From contig CAUFWM010000002.1 in assembly GCA_959596505.1 (NCBI GenBank), positions 1 through 64,000 of the forward strand: 64,000 bases of DNA, written 5' to 3'. Under the pieces are notes generated by a model. The model searched no databases. It was given only the letters and a program-made list of their open reading frames with translations, and was not told the origin of the DNA. The position numbers and the translations under genes were made by a program. Source of the stretch: an uncultured Collinsella sp. (GTDB lineage Bacteria; Actinomycetota; Coriobacteriia; Coriobacteriales; Coriobacteriaceae). Positions 17,127 to 26,349 of this stretch are shown here, one piece after another; the first letter of the stretch is position 1, and every line of letters begins with the position of its first letter.

Positions 17127-18422
17127 GTGGGGTTTGCTAATAATAGCTACTTGATTAACAAGCTCGAAGTTTGCAACTTTCGCAAGTTTGAATCCATCTC
17201 AGTTAGTTTTGAGCGTCAACTAACGGTTTTGGTTGGCGATAACGGTGTGGGAAAAAGTACTCTTATTGATGCCGCAAGCATTGCTCTGGGCACTTTATTC
17301 CAAAAGATTGAGAATGCGAAAGCACCTGGCATTACGCCTGACGATGCCCGCGGTGCCGTTATTAAGCAAGGAGACATGTTTGACGTTCAGTCGCGGTACC
17401 CGGTGACGATAGGTGCTGACGGAATTGTTCTTGGCAAGAACGTGCACTGGTCGCGTTCGCTTAATACTGCCAAGGGCCGCACTACTATTGCAGATGCTGC
17501 GGCTGTGGTGGATGCCGGCGCTCGGCTGCAAAAACTTGTCCGCAGTGGCGAGACGGTTGTCCTTCCCATTCTTGCTCGTTATAGGACCGATCGATTGTGG
17601 ATGCGGACTGAACCTAAAGACCAATCGTTGCCCAACAGGACGCGTGGGTACGAAGGTGCCCTACAGGCATCTTCGAACGATGCACGTATGAATGCATGGT
17701 TTAAATCTCAATCCATTTGGGAGTGGCAGAATAGGCGTGACAGCGCACTGTTCTCTGCGGTTAAAAAGGCACTGGCCTCATGTTTTGATGCCGCTGCTTC
17801 TACCGTGGATGCGATGGTCGATTTTGATGCCGAACTCGGCCAGCTGGTGTTTACATATAGCACTGCCGATGGTAGTTACCATCGCGATAGGATTCATTCA
17901 ATGAGCGACGGATATCGTGGCACGTTGAGCCTATTTGCGGACATCGCATATCGCATGGCGATGCTGAATCCCGCACTAGGAGATCGTGTGCTCGAGACGC
18001 CGGGCGTGGTAATGATTGACGAGATCGATCTTCATTTGCACCCTCGTTGGCAGGCACGAATTCTGGAGGACCTCGTTCGCATCTTCCCCAACGTGCAGTT
18101 TATCGTGACCACGCATTCGCCGGTCGTTGTGGCATCAGTGCCTCGCGGCAACATTCGCGTCCTTGACGGCGAGGCCGTGTCGGTTCCTGCGACGGAGACA
18201 CGCGGACGTGATGCGGGAGACATTCTCAACACTGTTTTAGATGCTTCCTCGCGTCCCGAGGAAGCGGTCCAGTTGTTCGATGCATTTAACCGTGCCGTAG
18301 ACGAGGGGCGCCACGCCGACGCTAGGGTAGAGCTCGAGAAACTTGAGGCGTTCGTTGGGGCGGACGACCCGGATGTGGTTGCAGCAAGGACAACCCTTGA
18401 ACTTGAGGAGCTGCTATCGTGA
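17127..18422 (+). CDS. ptuA: Septu-type defence ATPase PtuA
   Basis: The 431-residue ABC/SMC-like ATPase has Walker A GDNGVGKST at 37-45, a signature-like SMSDGYRGTLSLFADI and Walker B VVMIDEIDLHLHP near 294, then TTHSP as the H-switch. With the next gene it forms a PtuA-PtuB pair as in Septu systems, in which the ATPase assembles with an HNH nuclease to abort phage infection. I chose GTG 17127 because GAGGAG sits at 17115-17120; an ATG at 17106 adds seven residues but has no Shine-Dalgarno. The stop overlaps ptuB (GTGA), implying coupling. Confidence 0.82.
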   Translation: MGFANNSYLINKLEVCNFRKFESISVSFERQLTVLVGDNGVGKSTLIDAASIALGTLFQKIENAKAPGITPDDARGAVIKQGDMFDVQSRYPVTIGADGIVLGKNVHWSRSLNTAKGRTTIADAAAVVDAGARLQKLVRSGETVVLPILARYRTDRLWMRTEPKDQSLPNRTRGYEGALQASSNDARMNAWFKSQSIWEWQNRRDSALFSAVKKALASCFDAAASTVDAMVDFDAELGQLVFTYSTADGSYHRDRIHSMSDGYRGTLSLFADIAYRMAMLNPALGDRVLETPGVVMIDEIDLHLHPRWQARILEDLVRIFPNVQFIVTTHSPVVVASVPRGNIRVLDGEAVSVPATETRGRDAGDILNTVLDASSRPEEAVQLFDAFNRAVDEGRHADARVELEKLEAFVGADDPDVVAARTTLELEELLS

Positions 18423-19108
18423 TTCCAATCGTAAAGGGATGCGAGCCTGTGGCACTTGCTGAGGCGAAGAGGATCATCCGCAATACTCCGGATGCAACTT
18501 TTTGTTACGAATCACTTCGAGGGGAGTCAAAGCGCAAGCTTCTTGAGGCGTTGCTTGCCGAACAGGGGCATCTTTGCGCCTACTGTATGTGCAGGATCGG
18601 TACGGATGGGCATCCGGCTACGATCGAGCATCTAATCCCTCAGCACCCTACTGATTCTGCGGCAGATGGAGAGCTGAGCCTTTCATATCGTAATATGGTC
18701 GCTGTCTGCGACGGCAGGGGTGGGAAGACGTGCGACAAGCAACGTGGCAATGCATCAATGACGGTTGATCCGACCAGGCGCCATACACTTGAAACTATTT
18801 ATTACCACCGCGACGGGCGTATTGATGCTAAAGATGAATCCGTTCAGCACGATATTCAGATAACGCTTGGTCTCAATAATTCCCACACCAACCTTTGTGC
18901 TGATCGCTTTGAGTCCATGAGGACAATTGAAAAGGTTGTGGCCAGCACAATCAAGCGTAGGCGGATTGAGGACAATCGCAGCGCTAAGAAGATGATTTGT
19001 CTGAAAATCCTTAAGAAATTTGAAAGCCAAACGGATATGAAGGACGAGTATTTGGGAGCCAAGCTTTTCGTGGCTAGAAAGCTTGTCTCTAAATTTGACT
19101 CAGATTAG
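18419..19108 (+). CDS. ptuB: Septu-type HNH endonuclease PtuB
   Basis: The 229-residue protein has the HNH core of the TIGR02646-type family found with PtuA and in some retrons: LCAYCMCRI (Cys53, Cys56), TIEHLIPQ (Glu70, His71), YRNMVAVC (Asn92, Cys97) and TCDKQRGN (Cys105). The cysteine pairs probably bind zinc and His71/Asn92 catalyse cleavage. It begins at GTG 18419 inside the ptuA stop. No reverse transcriptase gene lies nearby, so this is Septu-like and not a visible retron. Confidence 0.82.
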   Translation: MIPIVKGCEPVALAEAKRIIRNTPDATFCYESLRGESKRKLLEALLAEQGHLCAYCMCRIGTDGHPATIEHLIPQHPTDSAADGELSLSYRNMVAVCDGRGGKTCDKQRGNASMTVDPTRRHTLETIYYHRDGRIDAKDESVQHDIQITLGLNNSHTNLCADRFESMRTIEKVVASTIKRRRIEDNRSAKKMICLKILKKFESQTDMKDEYLGAKLFVARKLVSKFDSD

Positions 19109-19504
19109 CCTTTCGGGGTTTAGCCGTTGCTGCTCACGAATCTCTTGACGATATTGAAATTAATAATAGTAAGTAAATAATTGGTTCCTGGAGAGAAGTC
19201 CGTTAATCGATTTCTGATTATAATTAATCAAGCTTGTAAGCGCATTGCTTGGAATGGTTGAACCAACCTTATCAGTATTGGCACTTCTACTTGAGCAGCC
19301 AACGAAAGGATGGATTATGACCATGATTTCCCATATCGCGGTGGGCGCAAGCGGGGATGACCGTTCCAAGTAATTGCTGCAAGGCTTGCCCTCTCGGGTG
19401 GTACCCGAGCATTCCCGCCACAATCCTAGACATGTCTCCTTGTGGAGCGGTTTTGAGCGCCTATATGTGCTCGCTTTTATTGCGTGGGTTATTATGCGTG
19501 CAAA
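19109..19504. other. Gap between ptuB and a convergent gene; one tiny ORF only
   Basis: No convincing gene. An 18-codon frame at 19317-19373 (MTMISHIAVGASGDDRSK) has CGAAAGGA upstream and could be translated, but is too short to judge. I found no strong terminator hairpin after ptuB. The composition is intermediate and the stretch may be a remnant. Confidence 0.4.
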
Positions 19505-20041
19505 TCAATCAATTTTGTAACACTCAATGTTTGCTTTGATTACCGCTTCGGCAAGTGCGAGGTGCTCTTCGTGCGAATTGTCGCTCGAACTTCGCCATCC
19601 GGCAATGTCTTTTTCATTTATGCGCCTTATGACAAAAGGTCCTTTGACAAACTCCCCGGCCACCTCCATGAATTCGTCGAAACTTGTTGTTACTCCTCGG
19701 GCGTCAATTAACGCAATTTTGCCATCCAAGGTAGCTTGGCAAAATACATGGTGACCCTTTCCGTTGCATTCTTTGATGATGAATGCCTCGTATCCGAGAA
19801 TTTCTTCGACTTGCATGGCAAATGCCTGACATGACCCTTCGAGAAGACAGCCCGCTGATGTTAGGTGTTCCTCATCGTCGTCAATTTGAGCCAGGTGACC
19901 ATCGAAGTCAATCTCTTTGAGATTCGCATAATTATTGTTATCGCAATAGAACCCCTTGTGTAGTTCAGTCCCATGGACAGGACGGTATCTGCTTCGGTCA
20001 GTTTTTCCGGGTAGTGCTTTTGCAGTAGACTGGGTGCTCAT
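19505..20041 (-). CDS. Uncharacterised protein with papain/transglutaminase-like Cys-His-Asp pattern
   Basis: I do not recognise this 178-residue protein. It has GSCQAFAMQVEEILGY (Cys71), KGHHVFCQATLDG (His97/His98) and ALIDARG (Asp113). The Cys at the start of a helix, then His, then Asp in successive strands is the order and spacing expected of a small papain-like or transglutaminase-like fold. No signal peptide or membrane segment is seen. The ATG has CGGAGAGCCC upstream. It converges on the ptuAB pair, with 396 bases between the stop codons. Confidence 0.65.
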   Translation of the reverse strand: MSTQSTAKALPGKTDRSRYRPVHGTELHKGFYCDNNNYANLKEIDFDGHLAQIDDDEEHLTSAGCLLEGSCQAFAMQVEEILGYEAFIIKECNGKGHHVFCQATLDGKIALIDARGVTTSFDEFMEVAGEFVKGPFVIRRINEKDIAGWRSSSDNSHEEHLALAEAVIKANIECYKID

Positions 20042-20300
20042 GGGCTCTCCGTTCGATTGTTATGTCATTCGTTATCATCTTTTCTTGCAAATTCTATGTT
20101 AATTACTTGCGAGGACATAAGTTACAGTAGCCTTTCGAATAATCATTTTTAGATAGTGAGTCATGGACTGCTAGTTGTTGAGCTGCTGTGTTCCGCTGCT
20201 TTGCCAGTCATCATTGGATAGGAACTTGATGCACGGATTATCTTGGGTTCCACCTGCCTTATAATTTCGAAAACATCACTTATTTCTGATGGGGGTTGGA

Positions 20301-23087
20301 ATGAAACGTCATCTGCAGCTACTCGCGGCATTCGTTGCGGTGTTATTTATTGGACTTGATCCAATGATTGGGCCGGTTACTACTGCCTATGCAATCAATG
20401 AGGAGCTTGCGCAACAGGATTCGTCTGCTGACGTTGCGGATTCCGCGAACAATGCGGGCTCAGCTGGCGCCTCCGACTCCTCTGTCTCAGTTGGGAGCTG
20501 GGACGAGTTTGACAATCTTGCAGAAGAAGAAATTGGTTCTTCCGTTGCATCGGATAGGGGCGGCCACGTTTCGACAGACTCGTATCAGTATCTCTATATC
20601 GCTTACCCTCAACTGCCGGTCGGCGTTGATCAGGTGATTGCTTTTGCTACTCCAAATGATTCTGATGTCATTGTTGACGCAACGCTCAAACTTGAGTCGA
20701 CGACCGGTCACACCTTCCTCGTTAAATCTTCAGCAGTTAATGCCAATACAGCCGCTTTCAAGTTCGGTAAGGATTATGCCGAGTGCGGATATGATTTGAT
20801 TTCGATTTCCTATCATCTGCAAGGCGATGCCACAGAGCACGATATCGATTTGATGCAGTGCGGATATGCTTTCGACGTCGATGCTAATGCTGTTGTGGAT
20901 GACGGCCTTGTTGAAAGCGGTTCCGATGCGTTCGTATATTATTCAGACGATTCTGGTAACGCGATTCAGGCTGCCTCAATTAGTGATGCACTTGTTGCTG
21001 CAAATGGGGAGCAATCGTTATCTCTTGCAAGTACCGGCGTCAACGGTGCTTATGTGATTGCTCTTGATCCCGGGCACGGCGGTATGGATCCTGGTGCGCA
21101 GGGCAATGGTAAAAGTGAGGCCGACTTAACTTGGAAGATCGCGGTCGCTTGTAAGGCTAAGCTTGAGCGGTACGGCTTTAAAGTGGTTATGTCACGCGAT
21201 CAATATGGCTCATATAGTGGCAACGACTTCCTGTACCGTGTTCAGCGCTGTGTGAGCCAGGGCGCTCAGGCATTTGTTAGTTTTCATATCAACTCAGGTG
21301 GATCCGGTGCGCACGGAGCTGAGGTGTATGCCCCCACGGCAAACGGTTCTGGCTATACCCAGGCATCCGTTGAACTTGCTCAGAAAGTAATGAATAACTT
21401 ACATGCTCTTGGCCTTAGCTATCGCGGAGTGTTTCAAATGGAGCTCGGTGATGAGTTCGCAGTTATTCGTTGTGCTCGCGAGCAGGGAATCCCCGGTATT
21501 TTGATTGAGCATGGCTTTATTTCTAATTCGGGTGATGTTTGGAATTACTTTAGCGATGCCGGCTGCAAGCGTCTGGGTGAAGCGGATGCCGACGCGATCA
21601 TCGCTCAATTCCCGCGCTCTAGTTGGATGGATTACTCCGCTGTATTTGATGCGGACTATTACTTGAAGAATAATCCTGATGTTGCTAAATGGGCCAACAA
21701 CGATAAGGACAAGGCCCTCCAACACTTCGTCAGCTGTGGCATGGCCGAGGGCCGCCGCGGCAACGAGGCGTTCGACGTCCAGAGCTACTACAACGAGTAC
21801 CCCGACCTGAGGGCCGCCTTCGGCACCGACATCGTCAGGTACTACGAGCACTACGCGACCTTCGGCAAGGGGGAGGGCCGCCACCCCTCCGGCTGCGCGT
21901 CGATCAAGGGCATGCGGACGTCCCTCGGCGGCACGGACTACTCTGCCGTCTACGACCCGGATTACTATCTCGAGCACAACGCTGACGTCAGGTCCTTCTA
22001 TTCGAGGTCGGTCGGGTCGCTCGTCCTCCTCGATGACACGGGCGTCATCGGCCACTTCGTCAGCTGCGGCATGGCCGAGGGCCGCCGCGGCAACGAGGCG
22101 TTCGACGTCCAGAGCTACTACAACGAGTACCCCGACCTGAGGGCCGCCTTCGGCACCGACATCGTCAGGTACTACGAGCACTACGCGACCTTCGGCAAGG
22201 GGGAGGGCCGCCACCCCTCCGGCTGCGCGTCGATCAAGGGCATGCGGACGTCCCTCGGCGGCACGGACTACTCTGCCGTCTACGACCCGGATTACTATCT
22301 CGAGCACAACGCTGACGTCAGGTCCTTCTATTCGAGGTCGGTCGGGTCGCTCGTCCTCCTCGATGACACGGGCGTCATCGGCCACTTCGTCAGCTGCGGC
22401 ATGGCCGAGGGCCGCCGCGGCAACGAGGCGTTCGACGTCCAGAGTTATAAAAATCGATATATTGATTTACAAATTGCTTATGGAAATCGACTCGATTTGT
22501 ATTATTTGCATTACCTTACTTTCGGATTTCATGAAGGCCGTTCCGGCGCTCCCTTTTCAAATGACGAGCTGATTATGGGAGTCTCTTTTGTAAAATATGA
22601 TCAAATGGCAAGTTATTATCTGTCTAAGGTTGGCATGGGTGTTTACCCTTCTGATATTTATAAAGATAAGGGCGCCGGCACCATTAATGAATTTTGTAAA
22701 ACCTTGATAGCCGAAGCATCTTTTGAGGGAGTTCGTCCTGAAGTGCTTTTTGCGCAAGTTATGATTGAGACTGGGTGGCTTCGATTTGGAGGCAGTGTTT
22801 CCGCGGGGCAGTGTAATTTTGGAGGCTTGGGATCAACTGGAAGCGGTGTAGCTGGTGCTTCTTTTGATTCGGTGGGTATTGGTTTACGAGCCCAGACCCA
22901 GCATCTAAAAGCGTATGCATCAACGGATCCACTTCTTGGGGATTGCGTCGATCCAAGATTTTCTATGGTTAAAAGGGGTTCAGCTCAATATTTAACACAG
23001 CTGAATGGGAAATGGGCTGTTCCCGGTAAAGGTTATGGTGAGCATATAACTTTAATTGCGAGAGAGCTGTCTTGTTATATTGGCTAG
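20301..23087 (+). CDS. Secreted N-acetylmuramoyl-L-alanine amidase with repeats and glucosaminidase-like domain
   Basis: The 928-residue protein has a signal peptide (about 1-31), an acidic Ser/Ala-rich linker, and an Amidase_3 zinc amidase (about 251-430) with IALDPGHGGMDPGA, VSFHINSGG and GILIEHGFISN. Residues about 443-755 hold tandem repeats of the type YYLxxNxDV...HFVSCGMAEGRRGNEAFD...YPDL. The final 165 residues resemble an N-acetylglucosaminidase (AEASFEGVRPEVLFAQVMIE, TGWLRFGGSV). It should cleave peptidoglycan outside the cell. ATG 20301 has GGGGGTTGGA upstream; an in-frame ATG at 20289 is less likely. The repeat is GC-rich, unlike the rest of the gene. Confidence 0.88.
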   Translation: MKRHLQLLAAFVAVLFIGLDPMIGPVTTAYAINEELAQQDSSADVADSANNAGSAGASDSSVSVGSWDEFDNLAEEEIGSSVASDRGGHVSTDSYQYLYIAYPQLPVGVDQVIAFATPNDSDVIVDATLKLESTTGHTFLVKSSAVNANTAAFKFGKDYAECGYDLISISYHLQGDATEHDIDLMQCGYAFDVDANAVVDDGLVESGSDAFVYYSDDSGNAIQAASISDALVAANGEQSLSLASTGVNGAYVIALDPGHGGMDPGAQGNGKSEADLTWKIAVACKAKLERYGFKVVMSRDQYGSYSGNDFLYRVQRCVSQGAQAFVSFHINSGGSGAHGAEVYAPTANGSGYTQASVELAQKVMNNLHALGLSYRGVFQMELGDEFAVIRCAREQGIPGILIEHGFISNSGDVWNYFSDAGCKRLGEADADAIIAQFPRSSWMDYSAVFDADYYLKNNPDVAKWANNDKDKALQHFVSCGMAEGRRGNEAFDVQSYYNEYPDLRAAFGTDIVRYYEHYATFGKGEGRHPSGCASIKGMRTSLGGTDYSAVYDPDYYLEHNADVRSFYSRSVGSLVLLDDTGVIGHFVSCGMAEGRRGNEAFDVQSYYNEYPDLRAAFGTDIVRYYEHYATFGKGEGRHPSGCASIKGMRTSLGGTDYSAVYDPDYYLEHNADVRSFYSRSVGSLVLLDDTGVIGHFVSCGMAEGRRGNEAFDVQSYKNRYIDLQIAYGNRLDLYYLHYLTFGFHEGRSGAPFSNDELIMGVSFVKYDQMASYYLSKVGMGVYPSDIYKDKGAGTINEFCKTLIAEASFEGVRPEVLFAQVMIETGWLRFGGSVSAGQCNFGGLGSTGSGVAGASFDSVGIGLRAQTQHLKAYASTDPLLGDCVDPRFSMVKRGSAQYLTQLNGKWAVPGKGYGEHITLIARELSCYIG
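21723..22445 (+). repeat. 330-bp tandem repeat, about 2.2 copies, inside the amidase gene
   Basis: Copy 1 (21723-22052) and copy 2 (22053-22382) are the same length, and I found one substitution (a T in copy 1 for C near 21738). A third partial copy runs from 22383 to about 22445, where identity ends abruptly at GTCCAGAG. The unit is 110 codons and keeps frame. Its GC content and AGG arginine codons contrast sharply with the AT-rich flanks. Confidence 0.95.
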
Positions 23088-23107
23088 GTATTAATTGGAG
23101 TTTCGGA

Positions 23108-24559
23108 GTGTCATCTCGCAGTAAATTAGTAAAAAATATGGTGTGGAATACCACGTATCAGGTTTTATCTTTACTAATTCCCTTACTTACCATTCCTTAT
23201 GTGTCGCGTGTGCTTGGAACGGACGGTGTTGGAGTTTATTCATATACATACTCGATAGCAAACTACTTTGTATTGTTTGCCACGCTTGGAATGGCTCAAT
23301 ATGGAGTTCGAGAGATTGCTAAATGTGGTAATAACAGAGAGCGGAGATCCAAAGTATTTTGCTCCGCTTGGGCCGCGCAAGTCTTAGTCTCTCTTCCGAT
23401 TGTATGCGTATATATAGTTTATATAATTGCTTTCAGCAATAGAGATTATATTGTCAGCTCATTTTTATGGCTATTTTGGGTGGCGTCAAGCTCCCTTGAT
23501 ATTTCTTGGCTGTATTTCGGGGTTGAGGAGTTCGCTGTTCCAACCGTCAGAAGTGTTATCACGAAATTAGTCGGTACCTGTATCATTTTTGTATTTTGTA
23601 GAACTTCTGACGATTTGTGGGCATACGTTTTGGGGATTTCGCTCCCCTTTTTCTTGAATGCCCTCATGCTGTTCCCATTTTTAAATCGATATGTCGATTT
23701 CATTAGCTGTCCCTGGGCAGAGATTAAGCGACATTTTGTTCCGAATCTCAGGTTGTTTGCACCTGTAATCGCTATATCGCTCTATTCGTCTTTTGATAAG
23801 ATTCTTTTAGGTTTGGTTTCTGGTATGAATGAGGCTGGACTGTTTGAATACAGCGACAAAGTGGCAAGAATGCCCTTGGCAGTTGTTACTGCTTTGGGTA
23901 CCGTGATGCTTCCTCATATGACTGAATCTATGAGTTGCTCAAGTAATGGGAAAGAGTCTGAATCTCTTCTCCAGAGCTCCTTTGAAATAATGCAGTTTAT
24001 TTCTCTTGGACTTGCTTTTGGGATTGTTGCGGTTGCCAAGCCGATTGCTGATATCTATTTTGGGCCAGGCTTTGGAAAGTGTTTCATTGTTCTTCCTATC
24101 GTAGCAATTATGATTCCAATCATTGCTGCAAGCAATGTCCTGGGTGTTCAATATATGTTGCCTAAGAACATGGATAAACAATATACTAAGTCCGTTGTTT
24201 TCGGAGCAATTGCAAATATATTACTGTGTTGTTTGTTATTAAAACCTTATGGCTCCATTGGTGCTGGAATCGCCACTGTTCTCACGGAACTAACCGTCTT
24301 GTTTGTTCAGGGTTGTTACGTAAAAAAGCAGCTTAATTTATGCCGTATGGTTGTATGTGCGCTTCCCTATGTGATTATCGGTTTATTAATGCTCTTTTTG
24401 GTTGCAATTATTTCTCCTGTATTCATCACGTATTTGGGTTATTCGTGGGTCTATTTATTCAGTCTGATACTCTTCGGCGCTTTCATTTATTTATCCTTTA
24501 GTGTTCTGTACTATAAAACAGTCCGTTTTCTTGTTATAGGGGATATTCGTGAACAATAA
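23108..24559 (+). CDS. wzx: Polysaccharide flippase, Wzx/RfbX type
   Basis: The 483-residue, roughly 12- to 14-helix membrane protein is of the MOP superfamily. It opens NMVWNTTYQVLSLLIPLLTI, then PYVSRVLGTDGVGVYSYTYS, the typical Wzx N-terminus. It would flip lipid-linked repeat units across the membrane. GTG 23108 is chosen because GGAG lies at 23097-23100; the frame also opens upstream at 23072, inside the end of the amidase gene. It is AT-rich like the following GT genes and overlaps the next gene by 11 bases. Confidence 0.9.
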   Translation: MSSRSKLVKNMVWNTTYQVLSLLIPLLTIPYVSRVLGTDGVGVYSYTYSIANYFVLFATLGMAQYGVREIAKCGNNRERRSKVFCSAWAAQVLVSLPIVCVYIVYIIAFSNRDYIVSSFLWLFWVASSSLDISWLYFGVEEFAVPTVRSVITKLVGTCIIFVFCRTSDDLWAYVLGISLPFFLNALMLFPFLNRYVDFISCPWAEIKRHFVPNLRLFAPVIAISLYSSFDKILLGLVSGMNEAGLFEYSDKVARMPLAVVTALGTVMLPHMTESMSCSSNGKESESLLQSSFEIMQFISLGLAFGIVAVAKPIADIYFGPGFGKCFIVLPIVAIMIPIIAASNVLGVQYMLPKNMDKQYTKSVVFGAIANILLCCLLLKPYGSIGAGIATVLTELTVLFVQGCYVKKQLNLCRMVVCALPYVIIGLLMLFLVAIISPVFITYLGYSWVYLFSLILFGAFIYLSFSVLYYKTVRFLVIGDIREQ

Positions 24560-25343
24560 AATCTATGTCGTAACGCATAAACAGGCAGAGTTTCCCTGCG
24601 ATCCGCTCTATTGCCCTATTCAGGTTGGTTTTGGAAATGAGCTTTTTTGGAACGATGCTCCAATAATTAGGGATAACAGCGGTGACAACATCTCTGCAAA
24701 AAACAGTACATTCTGTGAATTAACTGCCGTATATTGGTTATGGAAGAATATAGTTTCTGATGGTTTTATCGGCATTGAACATTACCGTAGGTACTTATCG
24801 ACTAATCGATTTTCGAATAGCTATAAGTATTTTTTAAAGGAAGATGATGTTCTCTCTGCGCTAAGTTGTTGCGATTTCGTTTTGCCTGAGCAGTATATTT
24901 GGAAAAATAGAACTGTATTTTCAAATTATGCACTTAGTGTCGGTCATGAGACTGATTTAGGTGTTTTGCGAGACACGATATCTAATATATCGAAGGAGTA
25001 TGTTGAAACATATGATGCTGTTCTAAATTCAGGATCAGCTTATTATTGCAATATGTTGATTTGTTCTAAGCAACTATTTGACTCGTACTGCGAATGGCTA
25101 TTTAAGATTCTCTTTGAATTCGAGGATATTGTTGATCTTAGTGATTATTCAAAGTCACAAAGACGTATTTTTGGGTATGTTTCAGAGATTTTATTGAATG
25201 TCTGGCTAATTAAAAATCAAAATACCGTCAAAACGTTTCCCATGATCAATACGGAGGAGCCAAGCGCATTAAAAGTATTGAGGCATATTAAGCAGGGGAA
25301 ATATAATATGCCCTATACTCCTGATTGGTTAAAAACTAAATAA
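24549..25343 (+). CDS. DUF4422-family glycosyltransferase
   Basis: The 264-residue protein has the DUF4422 pattern: IYVVTHKQAEFP, DNSGDNISAKNSTFCELTAV, YWLWKN and IGIEHYRRYL. Members are exopolysaccharide glycosyltransferases, and this one probably acts in the same pathway as the upstream flippase. It starts at GTG 24549 within the wzx end. No membrane segment is present. It ends 20 bases from the convergent GT2 gene. Confidence 0.85.
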   Translation: MNNKIYVVTHKQAEFPCDPLYCPIQVGFGNELFWNDAPIIRDNSGDNISAKNSTFCELTAVYWLWKNIVSDGFIGIEHYRRYLSTNRFSNSYKYFLKEDDVLSALSCCDFVLPEQYIWKNRTVFSNYALSVGHETDLGVLRDTISNISKEYVETYDAVLNSGSAYYCNMLICSKQLFDSYCEWLFKILFEFEDIVDLSDYSKSQRRIFGYVSEILLNVWLIKNQNTVKTFPMINTEEPSALKVLRHIKQGKYNMPYTPDWLKTK

Positions 25344-25362
25344 TTGCTCAATTTTTGAATCG

Positions 25363-26349
25363 TTATGAATCTATTTCAGAACCAGTTACTGATATTAAGA
25401 TAAAGGTCACTAAGAGCCCAAGATTACCACGCAGGTCGTGTCTCCATACCCTTGCCTTATTTAAATTAATTGGTACTTGAATGGTGTTGCAGCTTTTTAA
25501 TTGAATGTAGCTATCGAGATGAGTTATTTGTTTTTTACTTAACATGGAGCCATAAACTTCTTTGAAAGACTCAGCCTGCTCAATAGTTTTAATCGTATCG
25601 GCTTTAAGCTTTTTAATCTGATGTATAGAATTCCATAAAGATTTTTCTTGTGCACCAAGAGTATTGTTTTCGTGTTGACGATAACAAATTGTTTGATTGT
25701 CTATGAAGCCGATACGTCCAAATGCAGATGCGATTAACGAACACCACCAATCATGCATGCAAATGTAGCGATCATCATTCGTTAATTTGATCAGGTCTCT
25801 TAGACTGTCATTAATTAGCATAGTGCATCCAGTAACATTTGCCGTTGCAATATGAAATTCGAAGGTTGAGGTGTTTGGATTAATACCTGAATACTTATAG
25901 AAAGAATCGGCAATGCGATTTAATTTACTGTCAACTACTCTTAAATCAGTATGAATGAGGATCGGGGTATCAGGGGACATCGCCTCTTCCTGTATCATAG
26001 CGCTGAGGCATGTGGTTATCTTATTTGAATCCCAGACGTCATCTTGATCGGAACACATGACGTATTTGCTGGTAGTTATCTTTAATAGCGATAAGAAATG
26101 TGTGCCTGCATTACCGAAGGCTGAATCTTTTAATACAACCTTGATTCTATTATCTTTTGCAGCGTAGCGATTAATGATTTCTACGCTGTCATCATTTGAA
26201 TTATCATCTGAAATGAGTAGTTGCCAGTTTTTATAATCCTGGTTGATAATCGATTCTATTTGTTCTTTCAAATAGAGAGATCCGTTATAAACGGCCATTA
26301 CGATCTGAACTTGGGGAGGATTTTGTATTTGCAACTTAAATTTTTCCAA
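25363..26349 (-). CDS. GT2 family glycosyltransferase
   Basis: The 328-residue protein has IVMAVYNGSLYLKEQIESII, ISDDNSNDDS and the MCSDQDDVWD acidic motif of GT2 enzymes of the rhamnosyl/galactosyl type. CMHDWWCSLIASAFGRIGFI and CYRQHENNTLG are also characteristic. A likely TTG start at 26349 lacks an obvious Shine-Dalgarno and overlaps the upstream GT2 gene by 14 bases, so coupling is likely. It is AT-rich. Confidence 0.86.
   Translation of the reverse strand: MEKFKLQIQNPPQVQIVMAVYNGSLYLKEQIESIINQDYKNWQLLISDDNSNDDSVEIINRYAAKDNRIKVVLKDSAFGNAGTHFLSLLKITTSKYVMCSDQDDVWDSNKITTCLSAMIQEEAMSPDTPILIHTDLRVVDSKLNRIADSFYKYSGINPNTSTFEFHIATANVTGCTMLINDSLRDLIKLTNDDRYICMHDWWCSLIASAFGRIGFIDNQTICYRQHENNTLGAQEKSLWNSIHQIKKLKADTIKTIEQAESFKEVYGSMLSKKQITHLDSYIQLKSCNTIQVPINLNKARVWRHDLRGNLGLLVTFILISVTGSEIDS

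Noticed and set aside
17127..19108. Possible retron carrying ptuA/ptuB as effectors
   Set aside because: No reverse transcriptase gene or msr/msd-like structured RNA was seen on either side, so Septu is the simpler reading.
21399..22385. Minus-strand open frame with internal repeats opposite the amidase
   Set aside because: The repeats only reflect the 330-bp DNA repeat; no start signal or known domain.
21723..22445. Repeat array considered as CRISPR
   Set aside because: The units are 330 bp, contiguous and coding, with no spacers and no cas genes in the window.
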